From positions 1-64,000 of the forward strand of contig JBBRYB010000016.1 in the NCBI GenBank assembly GCA_038238115.1: a DNA stretch of 64,000 bases, in the 5' to 3' direction. The notes under the pieces are model-generated. The model was not told the origin of the DNA. It saw only the letters and a program-made list of their open reading frames with translations, and did no database searches. Of this stretch, positions 33,007-42,349 are shown in pieces (position 1 is the first letter of the stretch; every line of letters starts with the position of its first letter). The position numbers were made by a program, and so were the translations under genes. This stretch comes from JBBRYB01 sp038238115 (GTDB lineage Bacteria > Actinomycetota > Actinomycetes > Propionibacteriales > Nocardioidaceae).

Positions 33007-34248
33007 TCACATCGACCGCTCGGGCGCCGACGAGCCGGTGGACGCGATGGCGGCGGCTATCCCGTTCCAGAACCCCCTGCGCAGGTCGAACTTCAGGTAC
33101 ACCGCGTACGTGTCCAGACCATGGTCCTGCCCGAAGAACAACAGGTCGGCGTCCACGGGCTTGGGGATGTTGCCCGCGAAGGACGGGTCGTGGCGGCTGT
33201 ACAGGCGTTCCAGGTCGGCTCGGGCGACGACCTCGGCCCACCGCTCGGCATAAGCCATGCCAACTGCGGCGGCTCCGCTGCTGTTCACCGGTGCGTTGTA
33301 GGTGTCCTTGTTGAGGTCGTACAGCGTGGGAAACGCGTCCCGGTCGGTGGAGTAGACCTGCGGTGTCTGTGCGGCCAGCGGAGCGGGCGCAGCCGGTGCG
33401 GCCGCCGGCGCGGATATCGGTGGCCTGGGCGTCGGGGTCGTCGACGAGGGCGCGCTCGTCGGCTTGCCCCCGGCGGGTGACCATGGCTTGGCGGGCACGT
33501 GAGGAGGCGAGGCGGGATGCGGAAACGGCACCGGTTGGGGAATCGGCGTCGGACCAGGCGCTGGCGGTCCAGCCTCGACGGGGGCCACTTCGGGAGCGGT
33601 CTCGGCGGGCTGGTCGGCACTCGTGGCCGCCGGCTCCGCCACAGCGCGGACGGGAGGCGACGATGCCCGCACAGACTGGGCCAGATCGACGGCGCCCAGC
33701 TCGAGGCGGCTGTCAGCCAGGTTGGCCAGTCCGCGCCCGACGGAGGGCGGCAGATCCTCACCCGCGATCGACCAGAGGTGGACCCGCACGCCCTGTTCCT
33801 GCGCCTCCTCGACCCCCGGCGCGAGGTCGTTGTCCCCGCTGACGAGGATCATCTCGCTGACCGTCTTCTTGTACGCGTGGGCGATCATGTCACGCACGAG
33901 CAGTGTGTCGACCGCCTTCTGCTCGAGGCGGCCGTCCGGCCGCACGTGCAGCGTCCCGAGTCGCACGCGTACGCCGTCGACTCGCCCCATCGCTGAGGCC
34001 ACCAGGTTGGGCACCCGGCCCGAGGGGTGCTCGGCGTCGTACCAGTAGACCCGCAGCACCGGACAGCCGAGGACCTCTTCGGCTCGTCGCCTCAACTGGT
34101 CGATGAGGCGCGGATGGTCGATAGCCAGCTCGCTGAGCGCCGAGACCTGGTGGTGCGCCTGCATGACGTGCAGGACGAAGGCGGCGTCGACGAAGACGAT
34201 CGCCCGCCGGTCGGTGGCGTACAGCGTCGGGTCGTAGGTGCTCGTCAT
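33007..34248 (-). CDS. NYN-domain protein with Pro-rich linker and unassigned C-terminal domain
   Basis: A 413-residue protein. Residues about 15-190 form an NYN/PIN-like nuclease domain: AIVFVDAAFVLHVM with the first Asp, RVYWYDA, LEQKAVDTLLVRDMIAHA and MILVSGDNDLAPGVEEAQEQG supply the acidic residues. A Pro/Ala-rich linker of about 100 residues follows. The last about 110 residues (VYSTDRDAFPTLYDLNKD, WAEVVARADLERLYSR, FFGQDHGLDTYAVYLKFDL) form a compact domain I cannot assign. NYN proteins are RNA-processing or RNA-decay enzymes. ATG 34248 is favoured over ATG 34275 by a GGACAGAG stretch. Followed by the truncated methyltransferase. Confidence 0.78.
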   Translation of the reverse strand: MTSTYDPTLYATDRRAIVFVDAAFVLHVMQAHHQVSALSELAIDHPRLIDQLRRRAEEVLGCPVLRVYWYDAEHPSGRVPNLVASAMGRVDGVRVRLGTLHVRPDGRLEQKAVDTLLVRDMIAHAYKKTVSEMILVSGDNDLAPGVEEAQEQGVRVHLWSIAGEDLPPSVGRGLANLADSRLELGAVDLAQSVRASSPPVRAVAEPAATSADQPAETAPEVAPVEAGPPAPGPTPIPQPVPFPHPASPPHVPAKPWSPAGGKPTSAPSSTTPTPRPPISAPAAAPAAPAPLAAQTPQVYSTDRDAFPTLYDLNKDTYNAPVNSSGAAAVGMAYAERWAEVVARADLERLYSRHDPSFAGNIPKPVDADLLFFGQDHGLDTYAVYLKFDLRRGFWNGIAAAIASTGSSAPERSM

Positions 34249-34403
34249 ACGCTCTGTCCACGACTTGGCACGCATAGATCATTGCATCGTCGACGTGCCC
34301 AGGCGGGCAGCGAGGCGGCCAACCGAGCCTCATACTGTGACATCACGAGGCTTCGCCGGCACCCCGATCCGGCCTCCGCACCTACGACCGAGGAGTCCAC
34401 AGC

Positions 34404-35942
34404 ATGCTCGACGGATCGTTCGTCGCCCATCCCGGGTTCACCGTGGGCTCCGTGCCGGCGCGACTGTTCGGCTCCTTCGTCGAGCACATGGGACGCTGCG
34501 TCTACACAGGCATCTACGAGCCGGGGCACACCAGCGCCGACGGCGACGGCTTCCGGGGCGATGTGCTCGACCTGGTACGCGAGCTCGGCGTGACCAGCGT
34601 GCGATATCCGGGCGGCAACTTCGCCTCCGGCTACCGCTGGGAGGATGGCGTCGGTCCCCGAGAGGGCCGCCCGCAGCGCCTCGACCTGGCCTGGCACACG
34701 CTCGAGACCAACCAGTTCGGCCTCGACGAGTTCATCCGCTGGGCGCGCCGGGCCGACGTCGAGCCCATGCTCGCGGTGAACCTCGGCACGCGCGGAGTCG
34801 CCGCGGCTGTCGACCTGCTCGAGTACTCGAACCACCCGTCGGGCACCACGTTGTCCGACCGGCGGATCGTCCACGGGGCCGCCGACCCGCACGACGTCAG
34901 GATCTGGTGCCTCGGCAACGAGATGGACGGCCCCTGGCAGATCGGGCACAAGACGGCCGGCGAGTACGGCCGGCTGGCGATGGAGACCGCGAAGGCGATG
35001 CGCAGGCTCGACCCCACCCTGGAGTTGGTCGCCTGTGGGAGCTCGCACGCGGGCATGCCGACGTTCGGGGCGTGGGAGTCTCAGGTGCTGGAGGAAGTCT
35101 TCGACGAAGTCGACTTCATCTCGCTGCACGCCTACTACGAACCCATCGACGGCGACGTGGCGAGCTTCCTGGCGAGCGCCGTCGGTATGGACCGCTTCAT
35201 CGCCTCGGTCGTCGCCACGGCCGACGCGGTCGCCGCACGTCGCCGCTCCCCCAAACGGCTGTCCTTGTCCTTTGACGAGTGGAATGTCTGGTATGCCCGA
35301 CGCTTCGACCCGACGGTCGCCACACCGGACTGGCGGCCCGCTCCCCGGCTGATCGAGGACGAGTACTCGGTGCTGGACGCGGTGGTCGTCGGCGGCCTGC
35401 TGATGACGCTGCTGCGCCGCAGCGACCGCGTCAGGGCGGCCAGCCTGGCCCAGCTCGTGAACGTGATCGCGCCGATCCGTTCTGAGCCTGGCGGTCCAGC
35501 ATGGCGGCAAACGATATTCCACCCGTTCGCCCAGACGGCGGCACGAGCGCGCGGCCAGGTGTTGGACCTCCGGCTGAGCGTCCCGAGCCAGCCAACTCGC
35601 CGCTATGGCGAGACCCCCCTCGCCGACGTCGTCGCGACCTGGGACGAGCCCGGCGGCTCATTGGTCGTCTTCGCCACGAACCGCAGCCTCGACGAGCCGA
35701 TGACTCTCGCCGGCGACCTCGGCGCCTTCGCTCGCCTCGAGGTCGTCGACGCCCTCGCGGTGTACGACGACGATCAGAACGCGTCCAACACCGCCAGCGA
35801 CCCGGACCGGGTCATCCCTCGCCGGCTCGAAGGCGTCGAGCTGCACGGCTCGAGGCTCCACCTGGAGCTGCCGCCGCTGAGCTGGGCAGCCGTCACCCTT
35901 GCCCCCAGCGACGCGCCGCGACGAGACGCTGAGCCACGGTGA
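34404..35942 (+). CDS. abfA: Alpha-L-arabinofuranosidase, GH51
   Basis: A 512-residue GH51 enzyme. The (beta/alpha)8 barrel carries the acid/base Glu173 in CLGNEMDGPWQIG and the nucleophile Glu292 in SFDEWNVWY. The N-terminal FGSFVEHMGRCVYTGIYEP and VRYPGGNFASGYRWEDGVGP are family hallmarks. The C-terminal beta-sandwich ends LPPLSWAAVTL. It removes arabinose from arabinan or arabinoxylan oligosaccharides and, having no signal peptide, acts in the cytoplasm. ATG 34404 follows GAGGAG. No sugar transporter or regulator lies next to it, so it stands alone. Confidence 0.93.
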   Translation: MLDGSFVAHPGFTVGSVPARLFGSFVEHMGRCVYTGIYEPGHTSADGDGFRGDVLDLVRELGVTSVRYPGGNFASGYRWEDGVGPREGRPQRLDLAWHTLETNQFGLDEFIRWARRADVEPMLAVNLGTRGVAAAVDLLEYSNHPSGTTLSDRRIVHGAADPHDVRIWCLGNEMDGPWQIGHKTAGEYGRLAMETAKAMRRLDPTLELVACGSSHAGMPTFGAWESQVLEEVFDEVDFISLHAYYEPIDGDVASFLASAVGMDRFIASVVATADAVAARRRSPKRLSLSFDEWNVWYARRFDPTVATPDWRPAPRLIEDEYSVLDAVVVGGLLMTLLRRSDRVRAASLAQLVNVIAPIRSEPGGPAWRQTIFHPFAQTAARARGQVLDLRLSVPSQPTRRYGETPLADVVATWDEPGGSLVVFATNRSLDEPMTLAGDLGAFARLEVVDALAVYDDDQNASNTASDPDRVIPRRLEGVELHGSRLHLELPPLSWAAVTLAPSDAPRRDAEPR

Positions 35943-36028
35943 CACGCTGGACCACAACGGGACGCTGGACCACGATGGGGACACTGCGCCACGATGTGAG
36001 ACTGAGCCACGATGTGAGACTGAGCTCG
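35926..36028. repeat. 18-20-bp imperfect tandem repeat, about 5.5 copies
   Basis: Units beginning at about 35926, 35944, 35962, 35981, 36001 and 36019 follow the pattern ACRCTGnnCCACnATG with 1-2 bp length changes. The first unit lies inside the last codons of the arabinofuranosidase gene and the rest fill the space to the convergent acyl-CoA dehydrogenase gene. Confidence 0.75.
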
Positions 36029-36068
36029 TCGTAGCCCGCTCGGCGCCCGGTCCTCTCTCGGCAAACGC

Positions 36069-38114
36069 CTAGCGGTAGCGACGCGAGACGTTCTCCTTGG
36101 TCGACTTGCCGGACGACCACGACGCGATCCAGGGGCCGGTCCCCTCGGAGACGTCCACCACACCGTCCTCGAGCCAGACGTAGTCACCGTCGAGTAGCGA
36201 CGCAGCGATCGCGCAGTCGGTCGCGTCGGTGTTGCGCCACAGGCCGTCAAAGAGGGCGTCCACGCGCAGCCGCGACTGCGCGCAGAACACGTCGGCGAGC
36301 TCGAACGCCGCCCCGCCCGGCTCCGCAGAGTCGCTGCGCAGCATCTGCGCCCGCGAACAGGTCGCCGCCATCGCGAACAGCTCTGCCCCGATGTCGACGA
36401 TGCGCCCGAGGAACGCCTGCCGGTACTCGAGCTTGGCCTGCCAGCGACTCATGCCGTAGAACGTCTGGCGGGCGAGCTTGCGCGACGAGCGTTCGACATA
36501 CCGCAGGTGCTTCGCGAGTGACCCGAACTCATCGTAGGACGTGGGGTTGACGCCCCTCCCGACCGCGAGCTTCGGCAGCCAGCGCGCATAGAAGCCGCTC
36601 GCCTTGACCGCTGCCTTGGCCTTGGCCTGAAGGTCGGCATCCATGACGGCGAGGTCGCCCGCGGCCTTGAGGTGGGCGTCGACCGCCTCGCGGGCGATCA
36701 GCAGGCGCATGATCTCCGACGAGCCCTCGAAGATCCGGTTGATCCGCAGATCGCGCAGGACCTGCTCGGCCGGCACGGCGCGCTCACCGCGAGCCGCGAG
36801 CGAGGCGGCGGTCTCGAAGCCGCGGCCGCCGCGGATCTGCACCAGGTCGTCGGCGATCCGCCAGGCCATCTCACTCGACCAGAGCTTCGCGAGCGCCGCC
36901 TCGATCCGGATGTCCTTGGTGCCGGCGTCCGCGAGCTGAGCGGACAGGTCGAGGACCGCCTCCAGGGCAAACGCCGTCGCAGCCATGAACGACAGCTTCG
37001 AGGCGACAGCCTCGTGCTGCCCGATCTGCTTACCCCACTGCACCCGGGCGAGCGACCATTCCCGGGCGATCTTGAGGCACCACTTGCCGGACGCGGCGCA
37101 GAGCGCGGGAATCGACAGCCGGCCGGTGTTGAGAGTGGTGAGGGCGATCTTGAGGCCCTGCCCCTCCTTGCCGAGTCGGTTCGCGGCGGGGACGCGTACC
37201 AGGTGGAAACGTGTGACGCCGTTCTCGATGCCCTTGAGGCCCATGAACGCGTTGCGGTTCTCCACAGTGATTCCCGGCGAGTCCGCCTCGACGACGAAGG
37301 CGGTGATCCCGCCCTTGGCGCCGTCGCGCGGGGGCACGGCGGCCATCACGACGAGCAGTTCCGCGATCACGCCGTTCGTGGTCCATAGCTTGACGCCGTC
37401 GAGCAGGTAGGCGTCGCCGTCGTCGGTGGGCGTCGCCGTCGTACCGAGCCGTGCCGGGTCGGAGCCGACGTCGGACTCCGTCAGCAGGAACGCGCTCACG
37501 GCACCGTGGGCGCAGCGTGGCAGGAACTCCCGCTTCTGTTCCTCGGTGCCGAACATCTTGACGGGTTCGGGTACGCCGATCGACTGGTGCGCCGACAGCA
37601 GCGTCCCAATGCTCGGGTGCACCGACCCGGCGAGCATCAGCGCCTTGCCGTAGCAGGCCATCGACAGCCCGAGGCCGCCGTACTCGCGCGGAATCTTCAT
37701 GCCGAAGACGCCCAGCTCGGCGAACCCCGCGATGTAGTCATCGGGAATCTGATCGTCGCGCTCGATGCGCGCGCCGTCGAGGCTGTCGCAGAATACCCGA
37801 AGTCGGACCAGAAATGCGTCGCCCCGCGCCACGTCCTCCGCATCCCCCGTCGGGTGCGGGTGGATCAGCGAGAGGTCGAAGTTGCCCAGATAGAGCTCCT
37901 TGGCGAAGCTCGGGCGCCTCCACTCCGTCTCGCGCGCCGCCTCGGCGACCTCACGAGCCTGCCGTTCGGACACATCAGGTGACGGCGTGGGCCTGCTGTA
38001 GTCAAGCGGCGGCTGCGGCTCGGCGTAGAGGACGGCGCTGTCCTGCGCGCTTTCCGCCTGGTCCTGCCTGATCGGGGCCTCGCTGGCTTGGCTGGCCCCG
38101 ACGTGGGTGCTCAC
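36069..38114 (-). CDS. Long-chain acyl-CoA dehydrogenase (VLCAD-like)
   Basis: A 681-residue flavoenzyme, longer than the usual 380-400 because of an N-terminal extension of about 90 residues and a C-terminal about 180-residue helical domain, as in VLCAD/ACAD9-type enzymes. The core has AFLLTESDVGSDPARLGTTA, LWTTNGVIAELLVVMAAV, a substrate loop GKQIGQHEAVASKLSFMAA and the IFEGSSEIMRLLIAREAVD segment with the catalytic-base Glu. It oxidises acyl-CoA to enoyl-CoA in beta-oxidation. ATG 38114. The inverted repeat at 38156-38169 just upstream is a possible fatty-acid-responsive operator. Confidence 0.9.
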   Translation of the reverse strand: MSTHVGASQASEAPIRQDQAESAQDSAVLYAEPQPPLDYSRPTPSPDVSERQAREVAEAARETEWRRPSFAKELYLGNFDLSLIHPHPTGDAEDVARGDAFLVRLRVFCDSLDGARIERDDQIPDDYIAGFAELGVFGMKIPREYGGLGLSMACYGKALMLAGSVHPSIGTLLSAHQSIGVPEPVKMFGTEEQKREFLPRCAHGAVSAFLLTESDVGSDPARLGTTATPTDDGDAYLLDGVKLWTTNGVIAELLVVMAAVPPRDGAKGGITAFVVEADSPGITVENRNAFMGLKGIENGVTRFHLVRVPAANRLGKEGQGLKIALTTLNTGRLSIPALCAASGKWCLKIAREWSLARVQWGKQIGQHEAVASKLSFMAATAFALEAVLDLSAQLADAGTKDIRIEAALAKLWSSEMAWRIADDLVQIRGGRGFETAASLAARGERAVPAEQVLRDLRINRIFEGSSEIMRLLIAREAVDAHLKAAGDLAVMDADLQAKAKAAVKASGFYARWLPKLAVGRGVNPTSYDEFGSLAKHLRYVERSSRKLARQTFYGMSRWQAKLEYRQAFLGRIVDIGAELFAMAATCSRAQMLRSDSAEPGGAAFELADVFCAQSRLRVDALFDGLWRNTDATDCAIAASLLDGDYVWLEDGVVDVSEGTGPWIASWSSGKSTKENVSRRYR

Positions 38115-38155
38115 ATCGCCCTCCCGGTGGCGGATCGGTTGTCCCAGAAGCTATG

Positions 38156-38169
38156 TTACTCCCTAGTAG
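38156..38169. promoter_or_regulatory. Inverted repeat upstream of acyl-CoA dehydrogenase gene
   Basis: TTACTCCCTAGTAG has TACT/AGTA arms around a 4-bp centre and lies 42 bp upstream of the start codon. TetR-type regulators of fatty-acid degradation bind such TACT-N4-AGTA elements, but no regulator gene is adjacent, so this is tentative. Confidence 0.4.
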
Positions 38170-38304
38170 CAGAGCCACAGCCAAACCCGTCACCATTGCT
38201 TGACCCCTGGTGCTCGTTTAACGTTCAAGTATCCCTGCTAGGGTCTGGTGTGAAGGTCACATCGCCAGCGGAGGTATCGGCCGCTGCAGAGACAGGAGGT
38301 CGCG

Positions 38305-38730
38305 ATGCCGTCACTGAAGCTGCGACACATCCCGCTGCGTCTCGTCACGGGCGCCTACATCTTGCATGCCGGGATGGAGAAACGGAACGTCGACGAGCAG
38401 CACGCCACGGGGCTGCACGGCATGGCATCGGGTGCGTTCCCGTCCCTGAAGTCGATCCCGCCGAGCCGCTTCGCGAGCCTGCTCTCCTCCGGTGAGATGG
38501 CGACCGGGGCCGCCCTGCTGTTGCCCTTCGTGCCGATCGGCCTGGCCGGCGCCGCGCTCACCGGCTTCTCCGGCAGCCTGGTCGCGCTCTACATGCGAAC
38601 CCCTGCACTGCGCAAGACCGGCAGCATCTGGCCCAGCGAGAACGGGATCGCCGTCAGCAAGGACGTGTGGATGCTCGGTATCGGCCTCAGCCTGCTTCTG
38701 GAAGCGGCCGCCGAGCGCCGTACTCGCTGA
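38305..38730 (+). CDS. Small membrane protein (DoxX-like)
   Basis: A 141-residue protein. It has an N-terminal RLVTGAYILHAGMEKRNV segment, central hydrophobic helices (MATGAALLLPFVPIGLAGAAL, GFSGSLVALYM) and a C-terminal helix (DVWMLGIGLSLLLEAA). Layout and short length resemble DoxX-type four-helix membrane proteins, though no cofactor motif is visible. ATG 38305 has a good GGAGG site 7 bp upstream. A possible promoter is TTTAAC (38217) with TAGGGT (38239). Function unknown. Confidence 0.7.
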   Translation: MPSLKLRHIPLRLVTGAYILHAGMEKRNVDEQHATGLHGMASGAFPSLKSIPPSRFASLLSSGEMATGAALLLPFVPIGLAGAALTGFSGSLVALYMRTPALRKTGSIWPSENGIAVSKDVWMLGIGLSLLLEAAAERRTR

Positions 38731-38820
38731 CCGACCGCCGGTCCCACCGCGTCGCGGGCGGGAGGCCGCGTCGGGGGCGAGCCGTGAGCGGAGGGCGCAT
38801 TCGCGACAGGCGGTCAAGCC

Positions 38821-41247
38821 GTGTTCAATCTACGTGTGACGTCCTTGCCGAGTGGCTCACTTGAGGGATGGCTGCAGCGCCTGACGCAGGCCGAGTTGGC
38901 AGACGTGCTGCGACACCGACCCGACGCCTTGCTTCCACCACAGCCACGCGGTCTTGGCGAGCTGGCGGAACGGCTGAGCAGTCCGTACTCGATGTCGGCT
39001 GCCTTCCACGAAGCGACTCTGCCCTGCCTCGAGGTAGCCGCTGTGCTCCCGCTGCTGGGGATACGACCGCGCCGAAGCGACCTCGCCAATCTGCTCGAAG
39101 GAGGCGGCGCCGACCACATGAGCGCTGTGGCCGAGGTGGTGTCGTGGCTGGTGCACCGAGCCATCGCCTGGCCCGCCGAGGACGACAGGATCGCCTTCTC
39201 GGACGGCCTCTGCACGCTGTTTCCCAACCCGCTCGGGCTGGGGACGCCGTTGCGGCTGCTGCTCCCGGACCACAATGTGTTGTCACTGCAGCGGATCGCC
39301 GCCAGTCTCGGGATCGAAGCTCCGAAGAACAAGGCCACATTGGTGGAGTCGCTGCTGGACAAGCTCAGTGACCGCTGCTTCGTCCGCGCGGTCGCCGACG
39401 AGGCGGCCCCTGACGTCAGGGAGGAGCTGCTTCGGGAGGCCAATGCCACCGGCGACGTCGACGACCACCGGTTCGACTGGCGAGTTGTCCAGCAGCGAAA
39501 CACCGCCTACGAATGGGCCTCCACGCGCGGCCTCATGCTGGGCGGCGCATGGGGATATGGCTGGGTCATGCCGGCCGAAGTGGGTCTGGCCCTGCAAGGG
39601 CCTGACGTGCGATCTCCCTTCTCGCCACGTCGCCCGCCGGTGGCGGGTGTCCCACTTGAGGCGGAGGTGGTGGACAAGGAGTCGGCAGCCGCCGCGACCT
39701 TGTTTGCCGAAGGCAGCCTGGCGGTCCTCGACCTAGTAGCGCGTACGGGGGTCGTCGGACTGAAGTCCGGAGGGATTGGTGCGCGTGAGCTCGCCAAGTG
39801 GGCCAAGGCAACCGGCAGCTCCGAGTGGCAGGTCAGGCTCGTGTTCGAGGTGTCCTCCGAAGCCGGCCTCATCGAACAGACACCGGCGATGGTCACGTGT
39901 GCCGAACCCCACGCGCAGTGGCGCGAATCAGAGCCGGCAGAGCGGCTGGTGGCCCTGCTTCTCGCCTGGTGGGCGGCTGACGTTTCCCCGACCGAGTCGC
40001 GAAGCGAGGACGGGAAGGCGCTTGCGGCGTTGTCGCGCGGACAGAAGCTCGTTGGGCGTGCGTTCGCCCGACAGGCACTGCTTCAGACCTATGCGGATCT
40101 GCCCGCCGCAACGTCGTACGAGCCGTCCGCGGTCGCATCAGCCACCAGATGGGCGCACCCGCTCGTCGCGCCACTCCCGCAGGACGGGGTCAGCCACTTC
40201 GCCAGCGAAGCGCGCGAAGCCCAGGCATTCGGTGTGCTCGCCCACGGCGCGCTGTCCAGGCTGGGTCGGCTGCTCCTCAGTGCAGACGAAGCCGGACTCG
40301 TTGCGCATGCGAGCGACCTGCTGCCGGCGACGAGCGACCGGGCAGTCTTCGACACCGATCTCACGGTCAAGGTCGTCGGGGCCCCGTCCGCGCGGCTCAG
40401 CGCCTTGCTCGACTCCACAGCGGACCGCGAGGGTCGAGGCGGCGCGACGGTGTGGCGGGTCAGCCGGGCCAGCGTGCGTCGGGCGTTCGACGGGGGTATC
40501 AGCGCCGAGCAGCTCCTTGGTCGGTTGAGCGAGGTCGCGCATGCCGCACTGCCTCAGCCGCTGGACTACCTCATCGCCGAGGTTGGGCGGGCGCACGGGA
40601 GGGTCAAGGTGAGCTCGGCGACGGCCTGCCTGACCAGCGAGGACACCGGCCTGCTGACCCAGATCGCCGCAGAGCGCAAGCTCAAGCGGCTCGGCCTTCG
40701 GCTGCTGGCCCCGACTGTGCTGTCGAGCGCCGCACCGACCGACGAGACCGTGGCCGCGCTGCGAGACGCCGGCTACCTACCCATGCCCGAAGCCCCCTCG
40801 GTCGAAGCACCAGCCGCCAAGGGAGTAGCCGAAGCATCAGCCCCGGATCGTGACGCGGTCGGGTCGGACGAGCGCACCGTCGTACCTCGGCTCACGGGTT
40901 CCGCACGTGAGGTGTATGTGCCACCACCGCCAGCCGATCCGGACGAGCTGGCGACACGGCTGCTGGGTGCCGATCCTTCCAGCGCCGATGACGACTCCGA
41001 GACCGTGCAGCGACTCGCGGAGATGGCCCGGCGGCTCAGCCAGGCCGAGATCCGCATCCTTGCCGACGCGCTCGACCGTCTGGGACCGGTGATGATCACG
41101 TACCGGTCCCAGACGGGCGGGACGACCCGCCGAGTGATCTCCGAGGCTGCGCTGTTCGGCACCTCGATCTACGCGTGGTGCGGGCTGCGGGAGGCGGAGC
41201 GGGTCTTCAATGTGGACCGTATCCTCACCGTGAGCCCAGCCATCTGA
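38821..41247 (+). CDS. XPB N-terminal-like / WYL-domain protein without helicase motor
   Basis: An 808-residue protein of the actinobacterial helicase-associated type. The N-terminal about 330 residues consist of repeated winged-helix-like units (LTQAELADVLRHRPDAL, LLPDHNVLSLQRIAASLGI). The middle (about 460-640) contains FDTDLTVKVVGAPSARLSALLDS and WRVSRASVRRAFDGGISAEQLLGRL, as in the region that precedes the XPB helicase. The last about 65 residues (PVMITYRSQTGGTTRRVISEAALFG) form a WYL-like ligand domain. No Walker motifs are present. GTG 38821 is used, but GTG 38836 is possible. Role unknown; association with DNA repair is suggested by family and by the ligase gene downstream. Confidence 0.8.
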   Translation: MFNLRVTSLPSGSLEGWLQRLTQAELADVLRHRPDALLPPQPRGLGELAERLSSPYSMSAAFHEATLPCLEVAAVLPLLGIRPRRSDLANLLEGGGADHMSAVAEVVSWLVHRAIAWPAEDDRIAFSDGLCTLFPNPLGLGTPLRLLLPDHNVLSLQRIAASLGIEAPKNKATLVESLLDKLSDRCFVRAVADEAAPDVREELLREANATGDVDDHRFDWRVVQQRNTAYEWASTRGLMLGGAWGYGWVMPAEVGLALQGPDVRSPFSPRRPPVAGVPLEAEVVDKESAAAATLFAEGSLAVLDLVARTGVVGLKSGGIGARELAKWAKATGSSEWQVRLVFEVSSEAGLIEQTPAMVTCAEPHAQWRESEPAERLVALLLAWWAADVSPTESRSEDGKALAALSRGQKLVGRAFARQALLQTYADLPAATSYEPSAVASATRWAHPLVAPLPQDGVSHFASEAREAQAFGVLAHGALSRLGRLLLSADEAGLVAHASDLLPATSDRAVFDTDLTVKVVGAPSARLSALLDSTADREGRGGATVWRVSRASVRRAFDGGISAEQLLGRLSEVAHAALPQPLDYLIAEVGRAHGRVKVSSATACLTSEDTGLLTQIAAERKLKRLGLRLLAPTVLSSAAPTDETVAALRDAGYLPMPEAPSVEAPAAKGVAEASAPDRDAVGSDERTVVPRLTGSAREVYVPPPPADPDELATRLLGADPSSADDDSETVQRLAEMARRLSQAEIRILADALDRLGPVMITYRSQTGGTTRRVISEAALFGTSIYAWCGLREAERVFNVDRILTVSPAI

Positions 41248-41374
41248 CATCGCTCGCTGGCTCCCCTCGGCGATCACCAGCCGCGTACAGCCTCAGCCCT
41301 GGGGGGTTGTGATCGCCGCGCGTCCTCCGCCGGCCCCCGCAGCGCGAACCTCGGCGGCCGGGTAGAAAGAGGGG

Positions 41375-42349
41375 ATGGAACGGATCAGTGACGTGCCTGG
41401 GCCGGCACTGGCGACGCTCACCAAAGAGCGGTTCTCCCGTCAGGGTTGGGTGTTCGAGCGCAAGCTCGACGGCATGCGCATCATCGCGTCACGGTCGACG
41501 GGCACCGTGCGTCTGCGCAGTCGCAACGGTGCCGACGCGGGAGCCGGGTTCCCCGAACTGGTGGACGCGATCGCCGCGATCGACGTTCCGGACTTCGTGG
41601 TCGACGGTGAGGTCGTGGCGTTCGACGGCGACCAGACGAGCTTCGCCCGGCTCCAGCCGAGGATGCACGTCAGCGATGCGGTCCGGGCCCGTCGCTCGGG
41701 CGTGGCGGTGTTCTACTACGTGTTCGACCTGCTGCACCTCGACGGTCACTCCACGAGAAGACTCCCTCTGTTGGAGCGCAAGTCGCTGCTGCGAGATCTG
41801 TTCGACTGGCACGACCCGCTTCGGTTCACCAGTCATCGCGACACGGACGGGACGACGTACTTCTCCGAGGCGTGCGAAAAGGGATGGGAGGGGCTGATCG
41901 CCAAGCGCGCCGACGCTCCCTATCGGTCCGGCCGGACATCGGATTGGCTGAAGTTCAAGTGCGAGCAGGGCCAGGAGTTCGTCATTGCGGGTTGGACTGA
42001 CCCGCAGGGCTCACGCAGCGGTTTCGGCGCGCTGTTGCTCGGCTACTACGACCAGTACGGCGCGCTCGTGTATGCGGGAAAGGTCGGGACCGGCTTCGAC
42101 CAGGCGCGGTTGAGCTCGCTGAGCCGTCAGCTGGAGTCCTTGTCGAGACCACGGACGGCGTACGACGCCCGCAGCCTGCCTGGAGGACATGCCTGGCGGG
42201 CCAAGGTGCATTGGGTCAAACCGGAGCTCGTCGCGCAGGTCGCGTTCGGTGAATGGACCCGCGACGGCCAACTGCGCCATCCGCGGTTCCTCGGGATGCG
42301 CACCGACAAGCTCGCCCGTGATGTAGTGCGTGAGCTGCCGGCTGGGTGA
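41375..42349 (+). CDS. ATP-dependent DNA ligase (LigC/LigD-ligase-domain type)
   Basis: A 324-residue stand-alone ligase. The AMP-accepting lysine is Lys30 in FERKLDGMR (motif I). Motif III is in VVDGEVVAFDG, motif IV is EGLIAKR and motif V is DWLKFKC. The C-terminal OB-fold ends in VAQVAFGEWTRDGQLRHPRFLG, typical of LigD ligase domains. No polymerase or nuclease domain is fused and no ku gene is next to it. It seals nicks or breaks in accessory DNA repair. ATG 41375. Confidence 0.9.
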   Translation: MERISDVPGPALATLTKERFSRQGWVFERKLDGMRIIASRSTGTVRLRSRNGADAGAGFPELVDAIAAIDVPDFVVDGEVVAFDGDQTSFARLQPRMHVSDAVRARRSGVAVFYYVFDLLHLDGHSTRRLPLLERKSLLRDLFDWHDPLRFTSHRDTDGTTYFSEACEKGWEGLIAKRADAPYRSGRTSDWLKFKCEQGQEFVIAGWTDPQGSRSGFGALLLGYYDQYGALVYAGKVGTGFDQARLSSLSRQLESLSRPRTAYDARSLPGGHAWRAKVHWVKPELVAQVAFGEWTRDGQLRHPRFLGMRTDKLARDVVRELPAG

